This document shows, piece by piece, positions 12,107-22,471 of a stretch of DNA of 29,505 bases. A model generated the notes under the pieces. That model was given only the letters and a program-made list of their open reading frames with translations, ran no database searches and was not told where the DNA came from. The translations under genes were made by a program, and so were the position numbers. The stretch covers positions 9,913 to 39,417 of the forward strand of contig JAAAIG010000310.1 of assembly GCA_015852425.1 (NCBI GenBank). Reading direction: 5' to 3'. Position 1 is the first letter of the stretch. The number at the start of each line of letters is the position of its first letter. Source of the stretch: Gryganskiella cystojenkinii (taxonomy: Eukaryota; Mortierellomycota; Mortierellomycetes; Mortierellales; Mortierellaceae).

Positions 12107-14169
12107 TCAAAATAGTTGTTGCTTCTTGAACGGCGTATTCGTCACTCTAATTGAAGACGCGGCACCAACAGCAGCATCTGAAATCGTCGCCCGGTGGACG
12201 TAGGGCTGTTGAGAACCGAGTCCGACCTTGTTCCGATTGACGACATTCTGGAACGCGATCAACACTTCGGTTGGATTCGTGGACGGTCCATTCGAGGCCT
12301 GCATACCTGAAGACGAGGATGGACATCGCGCGTCCGTCCCATGCATCTTGATCTCGACATCGACAAAAAGTGGGTAGTCTTGATAAAACTCGTCCGCACC
12401 CAGATGTACAATCGTCTCATCATCACAACAGGCATCCAACATAAAGACGTGACCACATCGAATGTGAATAAACGCTTGAGAGATGCCGTTCCAGATTCTC
12501 GGGTCGGTCTTGAGATGACGTTCGATCGATTCGACCGACGATTGGATATTGTCCTCGAGGACCGGGATCGAGTCCTCAGAGATCGTGGGCTCGACCAGTT
12601 TCTTGGTCAACCAGGACTCCAAAAGACGACATATCATGTTTGTCTTGGCATTGCCATGCGAGGCAAGATGGGGGATCTATACAAAGATATAAATGAGAAT
12701 TTCGTTAACAGGGTGTCGAAGAAAAAGAGGTAAATGAATGACTGCAAATCGGTATTGACATTGGAAGATACGAAGAAGAAACTTACGGCGAGAAATCCAC
12801 CGCCTCGACCGATACCATCAAAGAAATATGTCGAACGAATCGTCGACACACTCTTCCAGTAATCCTCTTCCATCATCTTTAAGAAACTGGCATAACTCTC
12901 GCGATCCTCTTTGGCCTTTTGCCGCATCGAGAACAGGTTGCTCGAGAACGTGAACCCCTTTGTGATCGTACTGCTGGTTGTCGGACCACTGGTCGAGGCT
13001 CGGAACTGTAAAGGGGACAATTTACTTGGTGCCGAGGTCGATTGACGCAAGATCGAGTACGCCGAGAACAGGTCTTCTTCTAATGATTTCTCGGTATCGC
13101 GACGATAACGAGAGGAGAAGATACTGTCGTCAGGATCGTGTTCGTCCTCATTGCTACTCTCGTCATCGCGATGGTCCCAAGAATAGCCAAGATGCGGGGT
13201 CGCAGGCGGTGAGGGGATATTGATGGCACTTGAGGAAGCCTGCTTAGACCCTTGACTTGTTGTTGTAGTAGTTGATGTTGAAGATGTGGGTTTCTTGATG
13301 GAGATCGGTCGAGAGCCCGAGGTCGAGGTTGGCCTAGAAATACATCCTATGCGAGAGCAATAAAGTGGGGGTGGGGGATCGATGACACAAAAGCGCGCGG
13401 GTTAGTACAACTAACGTCAACAATGTCGAAAAAATTGTTGTTTTTGTCATGGTTGGGGCAGGCGTCTGTTTTTTGTTATCATTCAAGAATAATCGACACG
13501 ACAGATTACTTTCTTTTCAGTACCAATTCCACACTTTATGTGCGGAATGATGTAGACTGGAAAAGAGACAGGAAGGCAAAGCGCCCACGTTTAGGAGAGA
13601 AAGAAAAGAAAAGAAAAACATGGGACGCAAGGGGAGGACCGCCGATGGACGGACTGAACAACAACAGGTCAAGGCATACTCTGGCCAAACGCTTTTGCTC
13701 TCTCACCCCAAAATCACAAAATCTGACTCCTTCCCTCGAGCAGTCTTCTGTCTCTCCCTTGGAGATTCGAGTTACCGTCTAGCATCGAGGAAGGGGGATG
13801 GGTATACAACAAACTACAACGGACTCCCGTCGCCAGACATGTGTCCAGGGAGAAAAGGAGGCCGCATCATCTTTGGCAACGCTCACTTTTTTTTTATCTG
13901 CACCCTCGAAAACTCTGTCGGCGTGTTTAAGGAAAATGAGACCACGCCTATATCTCCTTCTTGCATATCAAAAAAAAAAAAATCGATCCTCGTTTCTCAC
14001 TTGTTTTTACGGGCTCTAGCACATGATAAGCAGAATTGAAAAATATTGTACTCACAACCAAGGTGTGGAGCTGAATCAAGTAAGGAGAAAATTATATGAA
14101 GGAGCTGGCTGTTATACCTGATGTTATTGGGAACGGTGGGCTGTTGGTTGTGACGGGTGAGTGAAGCAT
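12107..14169 (-). CDS. Unrecognised soluble protein
   Basis: I do not recognise this gene. Three exons fit: 14169-14118 (tentative), 13346-12787 and 12676-12107, giving 393 residues. The first about 110 residues are Ser/Thr-rich low complexity followed by an acidic patch. The rest looks like a folded domain, mostly helical at first, with distinctive stretches such as EEDYWKSVSTIRSTYFFDGI, GRGGGFLA joined by the splice to IPHLASHGNAKTNMI, and AFIHIRCGHVFMLDACCDD. No signal peptide or transmembrane segment is seen. The second intron (12786-12677, donor GTAAGT) is certain from frame continuity. Exon 1 rests on ATG 14169 (context CACAATG), donor GTATAA, and phase match to the CATAG acceptor at 13347; a start elsewhere remains possible. 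A CT microsatellite lies directly upstream of the ATG in the mRNA sense. Confidence 0.7.
13347..14117 (-). other. Probable 771 bp first intron of the unrecognised gene
   Basis: The interval joins donor GTATAA to acceptor CGCATAG in matching phase. It also holds a GTGAGT donor-like site near 14050, so a further small exon cannot be excluded. Plus-strand open frames within it are low in complexity. No RNA gene was recognised. Confidence 0.45.
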
Positions 14170-14198
14170 TGTGCAAAAGACAGGGGAGAGAGTGTGTG

Positions 14199-14213
14199 AG
14201 AGAGAGAGAGAGA
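14199..14213. repeat. (GA)n microsatellite
   Basis: About seven to eight GA units lie 30 bp upstream of the predicted start of the unrecognised gene. On the mRNA strand this is a CU tract in the leader. Confidence 0.8.
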
Positions 14214-15264
14214 ATCGTTGATAGTGATTTCGTTGAAAACGTTGAGTCAATCGAGTGGAAGGCGCTGAAGATTTTGATTGATTTATGCGGTTGCAAAAGA
14301 GATGGGGGAGAAGAAAGAGAGAGATAGTTGGTCGGACGCGTGGAGTGGAGAAAACAAAGGAAGAGAGAGAGAAAAAAAAGGGTCCGGGTCCTAGACTTTT
14401 GTATGACTGTTCGAGCTGGCTGGACAGAGAGGATCGACAAAAGATAAATGTGTGTCGATGAGGGAAAGATAAACGAAAGGAAAGGGGAGTGACGGTCAGG
14501 AGTTAATGATGCTTGTTTGACCGTTTCGTGGAATCGGGTGCTTGTTTGATAACTGTCACTCTTGTCGGTGGTGTTCGAGCTATGGCGAATGACGAGTTGG
14601 AAGAGATAAGGCTTTGTAAACTAGGGGGGTTGGAGAGAACAAAAGGCAAGAGCAAGGAGAAGGATGAAGAGGAAGTGGAAGAAAAGGAGTGGAGAAAGAG
14701 TGTTGCTTGAAGAGTGGAGAAGAAAACATAAAAATGGAGAACAGTTGAACATAATAACGATCCTCCGGAGGATGATTGCGGAACAGAGAGAGAGAGACTA
14801 TCGAGTCCTTGGTCACTTCGTCCCATGCTTCATTCCTCCACCCCACGCTTCCGTGCATACCTTTAGTTCGATTAAAGGGTTTATTTGTTCAGTTACGCAC
14901 AGATTGCATGATTGTCATTGTGCACGAGCAAAACAAAGAGATTGGGTCACTCTTCAAAAGGACCCGTTGTCCCGTAGCCCATTTCCACTTCTTTTTCGTC
15001 AAGGAACATGCTGTAGACAATAAAGTCTGGGGCAGGTAACAAGGTTTTTTGTTTCCTTACCTAGATGTCTCACTTTCTCTTTGTCGCGCTCGCAAACTCC
15101 TTAGTCCTGTCCCGATAGAGGTGGCTCTGTCATGAGATACAAGTGAACTTCTCCTGTATCTCCTCATTTCTTTTCTTTCCTCACTTGGATCGGAAAAGAA
15201 ACATAAAAAAGACTTCTCTTTCGTTCTGAAAGGAATAAACAGAGGAGCTCCAAATCGAAAAGGT

Positions 15265-15314
15265 GACCACCTTAGTCTGCGCACAGCACTTCCCTGTTCT
15301 TCGGGAAGGTGGTC
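15265..15314. repeat. Inverted repeat with alternative pairings
   Basis: GACCACCTT at 15265-15273 is matched by AAGGTGGTC at 15306-15314. A second stem, CTTCCC with GGGAAG, shares the AAG of the right arm, so the two pairings exclude each other in part. No function is assigned. Confidence 0.5.
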
Positions 15315-16287
15315 TTTGAGTACATGGTCGTTGCATATAGAAACAAGCGTGGGGAGAGTTGATGGCCGTAGCCAGAGAAGTGGTCCAGTCTTCCCCATCT
15401 CCTCCATGTTCGGTGTTTACAATAAAACCAAATACCTTGATGTGGTTTCCCTTTGCATCAGCGTCGTTTTGTTCATGGACTCTAGCATTGTGTCACGGGA
15501 GTAGGGAGCGGCAGATTGCGGTCAGTCCATGTTCCTCGCGTTTTCTATATCGTGTAGCGAACGTTTCCTTTTGTTTATTCAGACAAACAATGAGAACAAG
15601 GGCGGTCAGATATGGCATTCCTTATGCTCATCTATCCTTCACGATCAATGACCAACTCTTGCATGAGATTTTAGCTCTTTTTTTTACTTTGACAGAGGGC
15701 AATTTGCATCAGCGTTATCAATCGACCAGACAAAACAAAAACCTCTTCTCCTTTAATTCCCTCTCCCTCTTCGGAACAAACGGGACAAATGGATCCAAAA
15801 AAGGGAACGGTTGACAATCAACCAAGGTCCGGTCCTCTTTTTCCTCCCTCCTTTTTTCAAGAAAGAGACAAAGATAACGCACGACTTGAGTGATCCAGGG
15901 GAGGATCAGAGTTGAGTTGACCCGATGCAATGCTGTTACAAAGAGTAGCAAGGGAGAAAGAAGGATGGAATCAGGGAAACGAATATGAACGGAGATAACC
16001 CCCGCCCACACGCTCTATCGTGCGTCATTTCTCCAAGAGTATCGACTAAAAATCGCAAGAAAATTCCCCTCCCATCTGCACTCGGGACGCGTCTGATTGT
16101 TCTTTTCTGAGCTGACCTCCGAAGAGATAACGAAACATAACAGTTAAAACAACCACGTATGAAACGGTACCTGCGATGTGTTCAGTGAGCCCACAAGCAC
16201 CCTGATTCTAATCGACTAGAGCTCCCACCGGGCTAGCTTTTTTCGATCCAGTTCGGGAACCCGTTATCTATTTGCATTGCCTTGGCC

Positions 16288-16355
16288 AAAAAAAAAAAAA
16301 AAATCATGCCGGTTTCGCCTATAAAAATGATTTTTTTTTTTTTTTTTTTTTTTTT
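16288..16355. repeat. Long A/T homopolymer hairpin
   Basis: Sixteen A followed by TCAT (16288-16307) pair perfectly with ATGA followed by T (16327-16346) across a 19-base loop. The T run continues to 16355 for 25 T in all. It lies about 330 bp beyond the DPH2 stop in the mRNA sense. Confidence 0.8.
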
Positions 16356-16688
16356 GCATTATTAGTAGATTGGAAGGTCTTATCGCAATTCGAAAAGGAC
16401 GTTAGGCATCTGTGTCCGCATTTTTCACCATAAGAGCACCAGCAAAGAATCCAAGTTGTTCCACAGAATCCAATTTTTATCCCAGCACAGCCGCGACATG
16501 CCGAAGAAGAAAATGAGAAGGAATGAAAGCAGGTGAAAAGAACAAACATCACGGAGCATGTTTTCATTGTTTAAGCACATGGTTAAAAAGTAGGACAAAG
16601 AAACACAACAAAATCGTGAGCGTGAAAGAGAGCAAATACACATTGACAGAATGATAACTATGATACATGTTTACCAGGTTCAATTAAA

Positions 16689-18981
16689 CTAATATCTCTC
16701 CTTCTCGCGATCGCCATATCCATCCTCCGTCTTGTACCCTCTGGCGATACCGGCGCGTCCCTCGGTGGCGAGCTCCACAGGTGTTTCGCCCAAGGCTACT
16801 TCTAACCCTCTAAACTGTCTCGACTGTAGGTACTCTCCTGCGGCACTCGACATCAGCGTGGCAACTGACGTATCCTTGTTTCGCAACGCCAGATCTGTTG
16901 TGCCCTGGATCAAAGCCGACAATTCCTTAGTGTCTTCCTTGTTCCTCGTGTATCGCTTACTCTGCTTGAACTGTCCTGTTACCAACGAGAAATGAGGCCG
17001 ATCGTGTTCATCACTATCTTGATCCGATCCGTCCTCGTCCTCCCGATCCGAGGCTGCGTCCAACTGGGCCTGAGAAATCTTGACCTTATCTACACCAATC
17101 TTGTCCTCATCCGGAAGCAGCTGCTGGAAATCCGTGACATAGTCGCCATTCCACTCTCGGGACTTGCTGAGAGCGATCTCGAGCTCAAAGGGAGTCACGA
17201 TAGGCCGGTAAAACTCCTTGCTGTCGATCAAACTGTTCTCAGGGCAGGCCACGTAGACAAAACAGTCGATTTCCATGAAATTGGCCATCTTGGCCACGTT
17301 GAGCTTACCCATGACAAATGTGTACGCCTTCTTTCCCTTGGACTCGATGAGAGCCTTCAAATGCTTGATCATCGTCATGTATGAGGCTAAAATGAGCAAA
17401 AAATGACGAAAAGAAAAGAATGTAAGGGTCATAGTCTAACTTTTCGCGGAATGCGTTGTTTTCCCTCGTGACTGTTACTCACCGACGCCTAAAGTGCCAA
17501 CAGCGATACCGATCACATCGGCATCCTTGGCCTTCTGGACCAAAAAGTACCGACGCATCAATGCTCTGTTCACTTGAGCCGATTCCAATCGTCCTGACTT
17601 TGTCTCCGGGTTGTAAGAGTACACATCGCATTTGCTATGGGTCATCATGATGTTGGACAGGGTAGGACTTTCGTCTCCAATGTAAAACAGGGTATAGTCG
17701 GCGATTTGATCGCCCTCAGGAAGATCGTATGTCCGACCGAAGCGTCTCCTCTTCTTTGTATGCTCGCCAGCGTCCTCCTCTACAGGTTGTAGTTGTTGCG
17801 ATACCGACGTGGAGGTGGCCTTCATGCATCCTGTTGAATTATCACACTCGCTCTTGTTTGATTGGCTCGAGCAGCATCCTGTCGATGATTCGGTAGAAAT
17901 CGAGCTAGAGCAACAAGATTCCTTCCTTTGACAGCATCCGTCGGCAGTCTTTCCATCGGTATTCGAGTCTGAAAGCACGTATCCCAGGTTGGACTCTGTT
18001 TCGACCCGCGACTTGATAATGTTTGTATATTGCATCTCTGATTCCAGTGTGCCCAAAAGTAGGTCTGAAAATGTCAAGTTGCTCTAGTTAGACTCGGTGT
18101 GTCGTTTCGCCTTTAAGCCGTTAATATACATCTGAAAAGGAGTACGTACCTATGCAGTGAGCGTAAATCACGTCGTACATCAGAATGACTTTCTGTGCCT
18201 TGTCTTTTCCAAAGAATCCGTCAAAAGTCTTTGCACAATCCTGGACATCCACCGGTTGCTTTCCAAAGACATAAATAACAGGGAGACGAGAGGTTCTAAG
18301 ATCAAGATCACAAAGTGAAAGCACAATCAGTAATGATGATCAACGGGAATTACTCGTTTACGTCCTGAAACCGTTGTGTGGCATCAGGAAAAAAATAAAC
18401 TCACGGGCTTTGACAGGATCGTCCATAGTGAATAATGCAGTCTGCCGAGATATGCTGCGCGGCGACCTCGTCTACACAACAGCTAGTCCAATCGAAAACA
18501 GAAAAAATTGTGACAAGGTGAGACTTCTATGATCCGAGAGTAAAACGACAATCCCTAATATCCTTGTGACCCTAGCCTTCATTCTCACCTTCCATAGGAT
18601 GTATCCGCGAGAATAAAGACGGCACTCCCTGTCTGGTCCCGGATCAACTGCGCGACGAGGCCAGAGTCCTGCAAAAGATCATCGGGGAACTGCAAAGCGA
18701 TCTAGAGATGCCCAAGAAGTGTGCTCCAGTTAGACATTATGTCCTTCATCATTTTCATTCCGCATCTAAGTCGATCTGCTCAAGGGTCTATCTCATACTC
18801 TCTTGTAGCCTCTCTCTTTGATTGCGCTGACGGTGCGCTCAATTTCATAAATGTCAGTGGTTGCATTGATCTTGTCTTTTGCCTCTGACGCGAGCTTGTA
18901 GTGGTGAACCTCGAGCTGGCGGGCAATGACAGCTGATCCATCGTCTGCGAAATTAGAGGGTCCCGAGAGTGAATTCGACAT
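16689..18981 (-). CDS. dph2: Diphthamide biosynthesis protein 2
   Basis: Six exons (18981-18799, 18701-18589, 18482-18405, 18295-18150, 18064-17483, 17386-16689) encode 599 residues. Dph2 partners Dph1 in the noncanonical radical-SAM, iron-sulfur complex that adds the 3-amino-3-carboxypropyl group to a histidine of eEF2, the first step of diphthamide synthesis in the cytosol. Family hallmarks are [26 protein letters not shown], an IIHYG-R-SC stretch, [10 protein letters not shown] and [10 protein letters not shown]. Cys100, Cys101, Cys122 and Cys414 lie where I recall the conserved cysteines of yeast Dph2. An extra segment at about 184-280 contains eight Cys (217, 218, 224, 225, 237, 238, 247, 253) among Ser/Thr, then a KKRRR basic run. 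The start at 18981 is the first ATG giving the usual short N-terminus. It is divergent from ASF1, with 298 bp between starts. Confidence 0.93.
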
Positions 18982-19279
18982 GCTTTCTTTTTGGCCTCGG
19001 CTTGTATGGTGGTAATGTTGGCAGAAGTAAAAAAAAGCTTCATTGGGTGTTAATTTTGTAATTTGCCACCAATTTACAACGACCGAGCTACGTCACAGGT
19101 TTCATAGTCGCAAATACTAAATCAGGTCCCCTGGAGAGAATGATGCCTCGCCCATCGCCATCGCAAAAAAGGAGAAAAGGTCAGGAAAATAGGGACCGTC
19201 TCATTTGTCTTTTTGCTCGTCTTTGTCCTCTTCCCACCTCCCATACCATTCTTTTTTTTTCTTCTTTTTTTTTGCCATC
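18982..19279. promoter_or_regulatory. Divergent DPH2/ASF1 promoter with a PACE-like site
   Basis: A 298 bp gap separates the divergent start codons. The minus strand carries GGTGGCAAA (19062-19070), identical to the proteasome-associated control element bound by Rpn4 in budding yeast. About 20 bp further is a CRE-like TACGTCAC (about 19090). The ASF1 side ends in a C/T-rich leader with long T runs directly before the ATG. Function of these sites in this organism is not shown. Confidence 0.5.
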
Positions 19280-20244
19280 ATGAGTATCGTCAACATCACA
19301 CAAATCCAGGTTCTCGACAACCCGACTCACTTTGCCAACCCCTACCAATTCGAGATCACCTTCGAGTGCATCGCGCCTCTTAACGACTGTAACTTTTTCA
19401 TTCTTCTTTTTTTTTTTTTTTGCCACCGCTTTTCTTCAAAGCCTTGTTCTTTCACAACTAACAATGTTCCTTTTTCGTCATTAGATCTCGAATGGAAGAT
19501 TATCTACGTCGGTTCGGCCAACAGCAGTGCGCATGACCAGGTTCTCGAGTCGATTGAGGTCGGACCCATCCCCGTTGGTGTCAACAAGTTTGTTTTCGAG
19601 GTTAGCATCCCAATGCGAGACGCGTCAAAAAAACATACAGGAGCTTATTTATTTTTCAACATGTTCACACCAAGATGGACCACCTATCAGCCATGTTACT
19701 AATGCCTTTCCATTTACTGTTTGCTTTCTGCTTCTAACTAGGCTGCTGCACCAAAGACAGAACTGATTCCTCATGAGGATATTGTGGGCGTGGCTGTTGT
19801 CTTGATCACCTGCTCATACAAGGGCAAGGAGTTTGTCCGGATCGGATACTATGTCAACAACGATTACCTCGAGGAGGAAATGAGGGAGAACCCTCCAGAG
19901 CAAATTCAGTACGAGAAGCTATTCCGGAGCATCTTGGCAGAGAAGCCCAAAGTCACTCGGTTCCCTATCAACTGGTACGTCGATAAGGCTGGTCACCTAA
20001 CCGAGGTCACTCATATGTTTTTTGTGCGGGAAACTTTTTTTTTTTTTTTTGGCTCTTATGTTTGATGTTGCTTTGTGGACCCGCCGTCGTGCTCAACATC
20101 CTTTTTTTTTGTTTGAACCAATTGCCTTCCATATTTAATAGGGACAACCCAGCAGAGGAGGAGCGTCCCCCAGTTCAGACCGAAGAGGATGTTCAGGTTC
20201 AGGAGATGGCACAGAAGGCCATGATGGAGGCTATGGAGGCTTAA
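19280..20244 (+). CDS. asf1: Histone chaperone Asf1
   Basis: Four exons (19280-19388, 19485-19600, 19742-19974, 20142-20244) encode 186 residues. Asf1 binds the H3-H4 dimer and hands it to CAF-1 or HIR during nucleosome assembly in the nucleus. The immunoglobulin-like core is clear: VLDNPTHFANPYQFEITFEC near the N-terminus, LEWKIIYVGSA, VGPIPVGVNKFVFE, VAVVLITCSYKGKEFVRIGY, YYVNND, ENPPEQIQ, ILAEKPKVTRFPINW. The length is close to metazoan ASF1; the long acidic tail of budding yeast is missing, leaving a short tail of Glu/Met/Ala. By the only GT-AG splice that fits, residue 37, Asp in human and yeast Asf1, reads Tyr. The donor of intron 2 is GTTAGC, slightly weak. The ATG sits in CATCATGAG immediately after a T-rich leader. 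Confidence 0.95.
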
Positions 20245-21270
20245 TGACCAGCACTCCCTTATTACCACAACGACAAACAACAGCACTGGCGCAGCAGACA
20301 GGAGGACATTGTCATTCTCTTCCATAGAACTTATGATCCAGCCATTTATTCCCCCCCTCGACAATGATTTTGCTCCGTGCTTTTTTGAACTTTTGCTGTC
20401 ATTGCGATCTAGCCCCTACTCTTAATGCGAAAAAAAAAAAAAAGCAAAAAATAACTGAAAAAAGCAGTCGTTTCGGCATCATCTTTTGGATTACAAGTCT
20501 GCGCGGGGATCTGTTCCTTTTAAGAAAGTGATTGCCCGCTTGGACCACGACTCGATCGTCATGCAGGGTCCAAAGGTCGGAGATCTTTTTTTTTTGTATT
20601 ATTGCGATACTTCGAGCAAGAATGAAAGTCTTCTGAGTAGTAGTTCGACTTACTTCAAGAGCAAGAAAGAACACGTTCTAACTTCACCGTGTTCCTAACC
20701 GTAAAAGTGAAAGCTGGACAAGAGCGATTCGTAGTGGATGTTGGACATGACATAGACAGAATAACGAAAATATCATGAAGGAGTCCAAGAGAAGATGAAC
20801 CTCTACAACGTGGGCCCTTTACGATGGGGCAGATGGATAAGATAGAGCAGAGAGAAGAAGTTGGAATGCACCAGGTAAAAGTTCAAGACGATGGGGGGCG
20901 GTGCGGTGCGGTGCGGTTGCACGGTCGTCAAAGGAGCTGGCTGTTGTTGCAGATGAGGGAATAGACCGTTATAAGATGTTTGGATTGGTAGACAAAAGAA
21001 GCCTCGTCAACTTTTGATCGCAAACACGCACAGGCTCCAGAACCACTTTTTCGTTCCAGTGAAATACGTTTTGTCCGTGCGTGCAGATTTGTTGACAGGA
21101 GTGCACCAAACAAACAATGCTAAAATATACTCAAGTGGAAGCGTATCGCCAGGGCTCAGCTTTTCCCTGTGTCTTCGAGCGAACACTTACATAAAAAAAT
21201 ACATTTCGGTTCTTTTTCTGGTAGTCTCTTGCAGCTTTGTCAAAAGCTCGTTCATTGTTAGTGTGGGATG
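20245..21270. other. ASF1 3' flank, non-coding
   Basis: No gene is supported in this kilobase. It contains A and T runs around 20420-20600, four tandem GCGGT units, and short open frames without recognisable features. No canonical AATAAA is seen close to the ASF1 stop. Confidence 0.5.
20898..20917. repeat. Four tandem GCGGT units
   Basis: Four exact copies of GCGGT follow a G run. This short tandem repeat is read directly from the sequence. Confidence 0.9.
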
Positions 21271-22082
21271 AGAAGGTTTAGTCAAAGTGACTCTGACAGA
21301 GATCGCCTTTTGGCTGAGATGGGTATGCTCGATATCACTCTCGAGAACGTACAAGCTCGGACAGGATGCGTCGGGAGGTGCTCACCGGAGGAGGTGTTCG
21401 TCATCAAACAGATATGAACAACATTATCAGTCCAGAAGCTGTGGGCAGGACCTCGTACGAGTTGGGAACAGACAACGAGCAGTCGGCCATTGGAGGAAGT
21501 ATCAGTCGCTTTGATTCTCAAGCGCAGGTCATAGATCGAACTAAAGGATGGGTCACAACTCACTAGAATATCAGTGACACTGACTTGACCGTGCCGGGAC
21601 CGGCGGCAGCTGACCTCTCAAGGCCAATCCTTTTTAAACAAAGACCAGAGTCGTTTCCAACCCGATCAGAATTTGGACGTCGGCGATTGTCCATGAATGC
21701 TGAAGAGTACAGCATAACCGCGCCTTATCAGGGGTGGCCTCTATGGCAACCCTAAAAGCTGGTTCGATTCCATTGATAGGATGGCGATGGAAACCCACAC
21801 ACGGATGGAGGATTCAGCGCGATCTCAAGAAAACATCGAGGGATGGGAGCGCGACCGGTACCAAGTCACAGCGAACATTGGACAAAGGAGGATCTATGCG
21901 AAGCAGGGTTATGGTGGCGCACTTGGGGGACATTAAGGATACCCTCCATGCTGACTGGACGATGTCGATGACGAGGATGAGTCGACACTGGCTCCTAGGT
22001 TGACTGCGGGGAAGGAGCAGCACGCTCAACAAAGGTTGTGGACACCATGCCTGACGCCAACCAAATGCAAGCTCGGCATATA
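21271..22082 (+). pseudogene. Probable decayed coding relic
   Basis: Codon-like, mixed-composition protein sequence runs through this interval but switches frame and meets stops. It begins SDRDRLLAEMGMLDITLENV, moves to the frame with RREVLTGGGVRHQTDMNN, meets TAG at 21564-21566, continues in the same frame (SRPILFKQRPESFPTRSEF), shifts near 21745 into GGLYGNPKSWFDSIDRM and ends this frame at TAA 21934-21936, with acidic coding-like sequence after that. It looks like a broken gene of 250 or more codons. I could not identify the family. An alternative is a rarely spliced real gene: an acceptor-like CACTAG coincides with the first stop. A GGTTCGATTCC string at 21761 is not part of a tRNA. Confidence 0.45.
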
Positions 22083-22231
22083 AATGCAGAGAGCCAACGC
22101 AGATCCGACAAAAGAGTCCCCAACAAGATATGACTGATTCTTACTAGTGGTATTTCCTGACTTGCTGGGGGGTTGGAAATGAAAAGTGTTCACTTTCAGG
22201 ATGCCTAGAGAAATGCTCGATGCCGCCGAAG

Positions 22232-22239
22232 TCACGTGA
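22232..22239. promoter_or_regulatory. TCACGTGA palindrome upstream of VPS41
   Basis: A perfect 8 bp palindrome containing the CACGTG E-box lies about 230 bp before the VPS41 ATG. bHLH factors such as Cbf1 or Pho4 in yeasts bind this core. Its use here is an inference. Confidence 0.4.
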
Positions 22240-22471
22240 TCAACTTGAATTTTCATTGTACACCGTGTCCGTGGCCACACCCACACATCTTTGGCACATT
22301 CACCCTTTTTTCTGGACTGCGAACTCGTGGTTTCATTCCTTTCTTTTCTTCAACGGCCAAACCACGCTTTTTCATTCCAGAAGGAGGAACGACGAGCAAC
22401 AACAATACCGCATAACATCCAGGCATCCCCCCGCAGTATAACAGGACAAATTTCTCGTTCACACTCACGGC

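Larger units (their letters stand above)
14170..16688. other. 2.5 kb region without a convincing gene
   Basis: This lies between the start of the unrecognised gene and the DPH2 stop. It holds a (GA)n microsatellite just beside the start, CT-rich leader-like sequence to about 14480, a pair of 9 bp inverted repeats near 15265-15314 and a long A/T hairpin near 16288-16355. Open frames such as 15359-15814 (+) or 15057-15407 (-) have no domain-like composition and no supporting splice pattern. It may be a long upstream regulatory region or hold a non-coding transcript; the sequence alone does not decide. Confidence 0.4.

Noticed and set aside
14044..14065. Possible mini-exon of the unrecognised gene with a GTGAGT donor
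   Set aside because: Using this donor creates an in-frame TGA at the next exon; only a weaker GTTGTG donor would fit, so it was left out of the model.
15359..15814. 151-codon plus-strand open frame in the empty 2.5 kb region
   Set aside because: The composition resembles translated T/C-rich DNA; no domain, no splice support, no good start.
16150..16260. tRNA-like segment ending in a T6 run
   Set aside because: No pairing acceptor or T stem could be drawn on either strand.
16271..16360. TTTGCATT direct repeats flanking the A/T hairpin, as possible target-site duplications
   Set aside because: The A and T runs are in the wrong arrangement for a retroposon tail, and the repeats are only 8 AT-rich bases.
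21761..21771. GGTTCGATTCC, a perfect tRNA B-box match
   Set aside because: The flanking bases do not form a T-stem, and no A-box or acceptor stem lies at the right distance.
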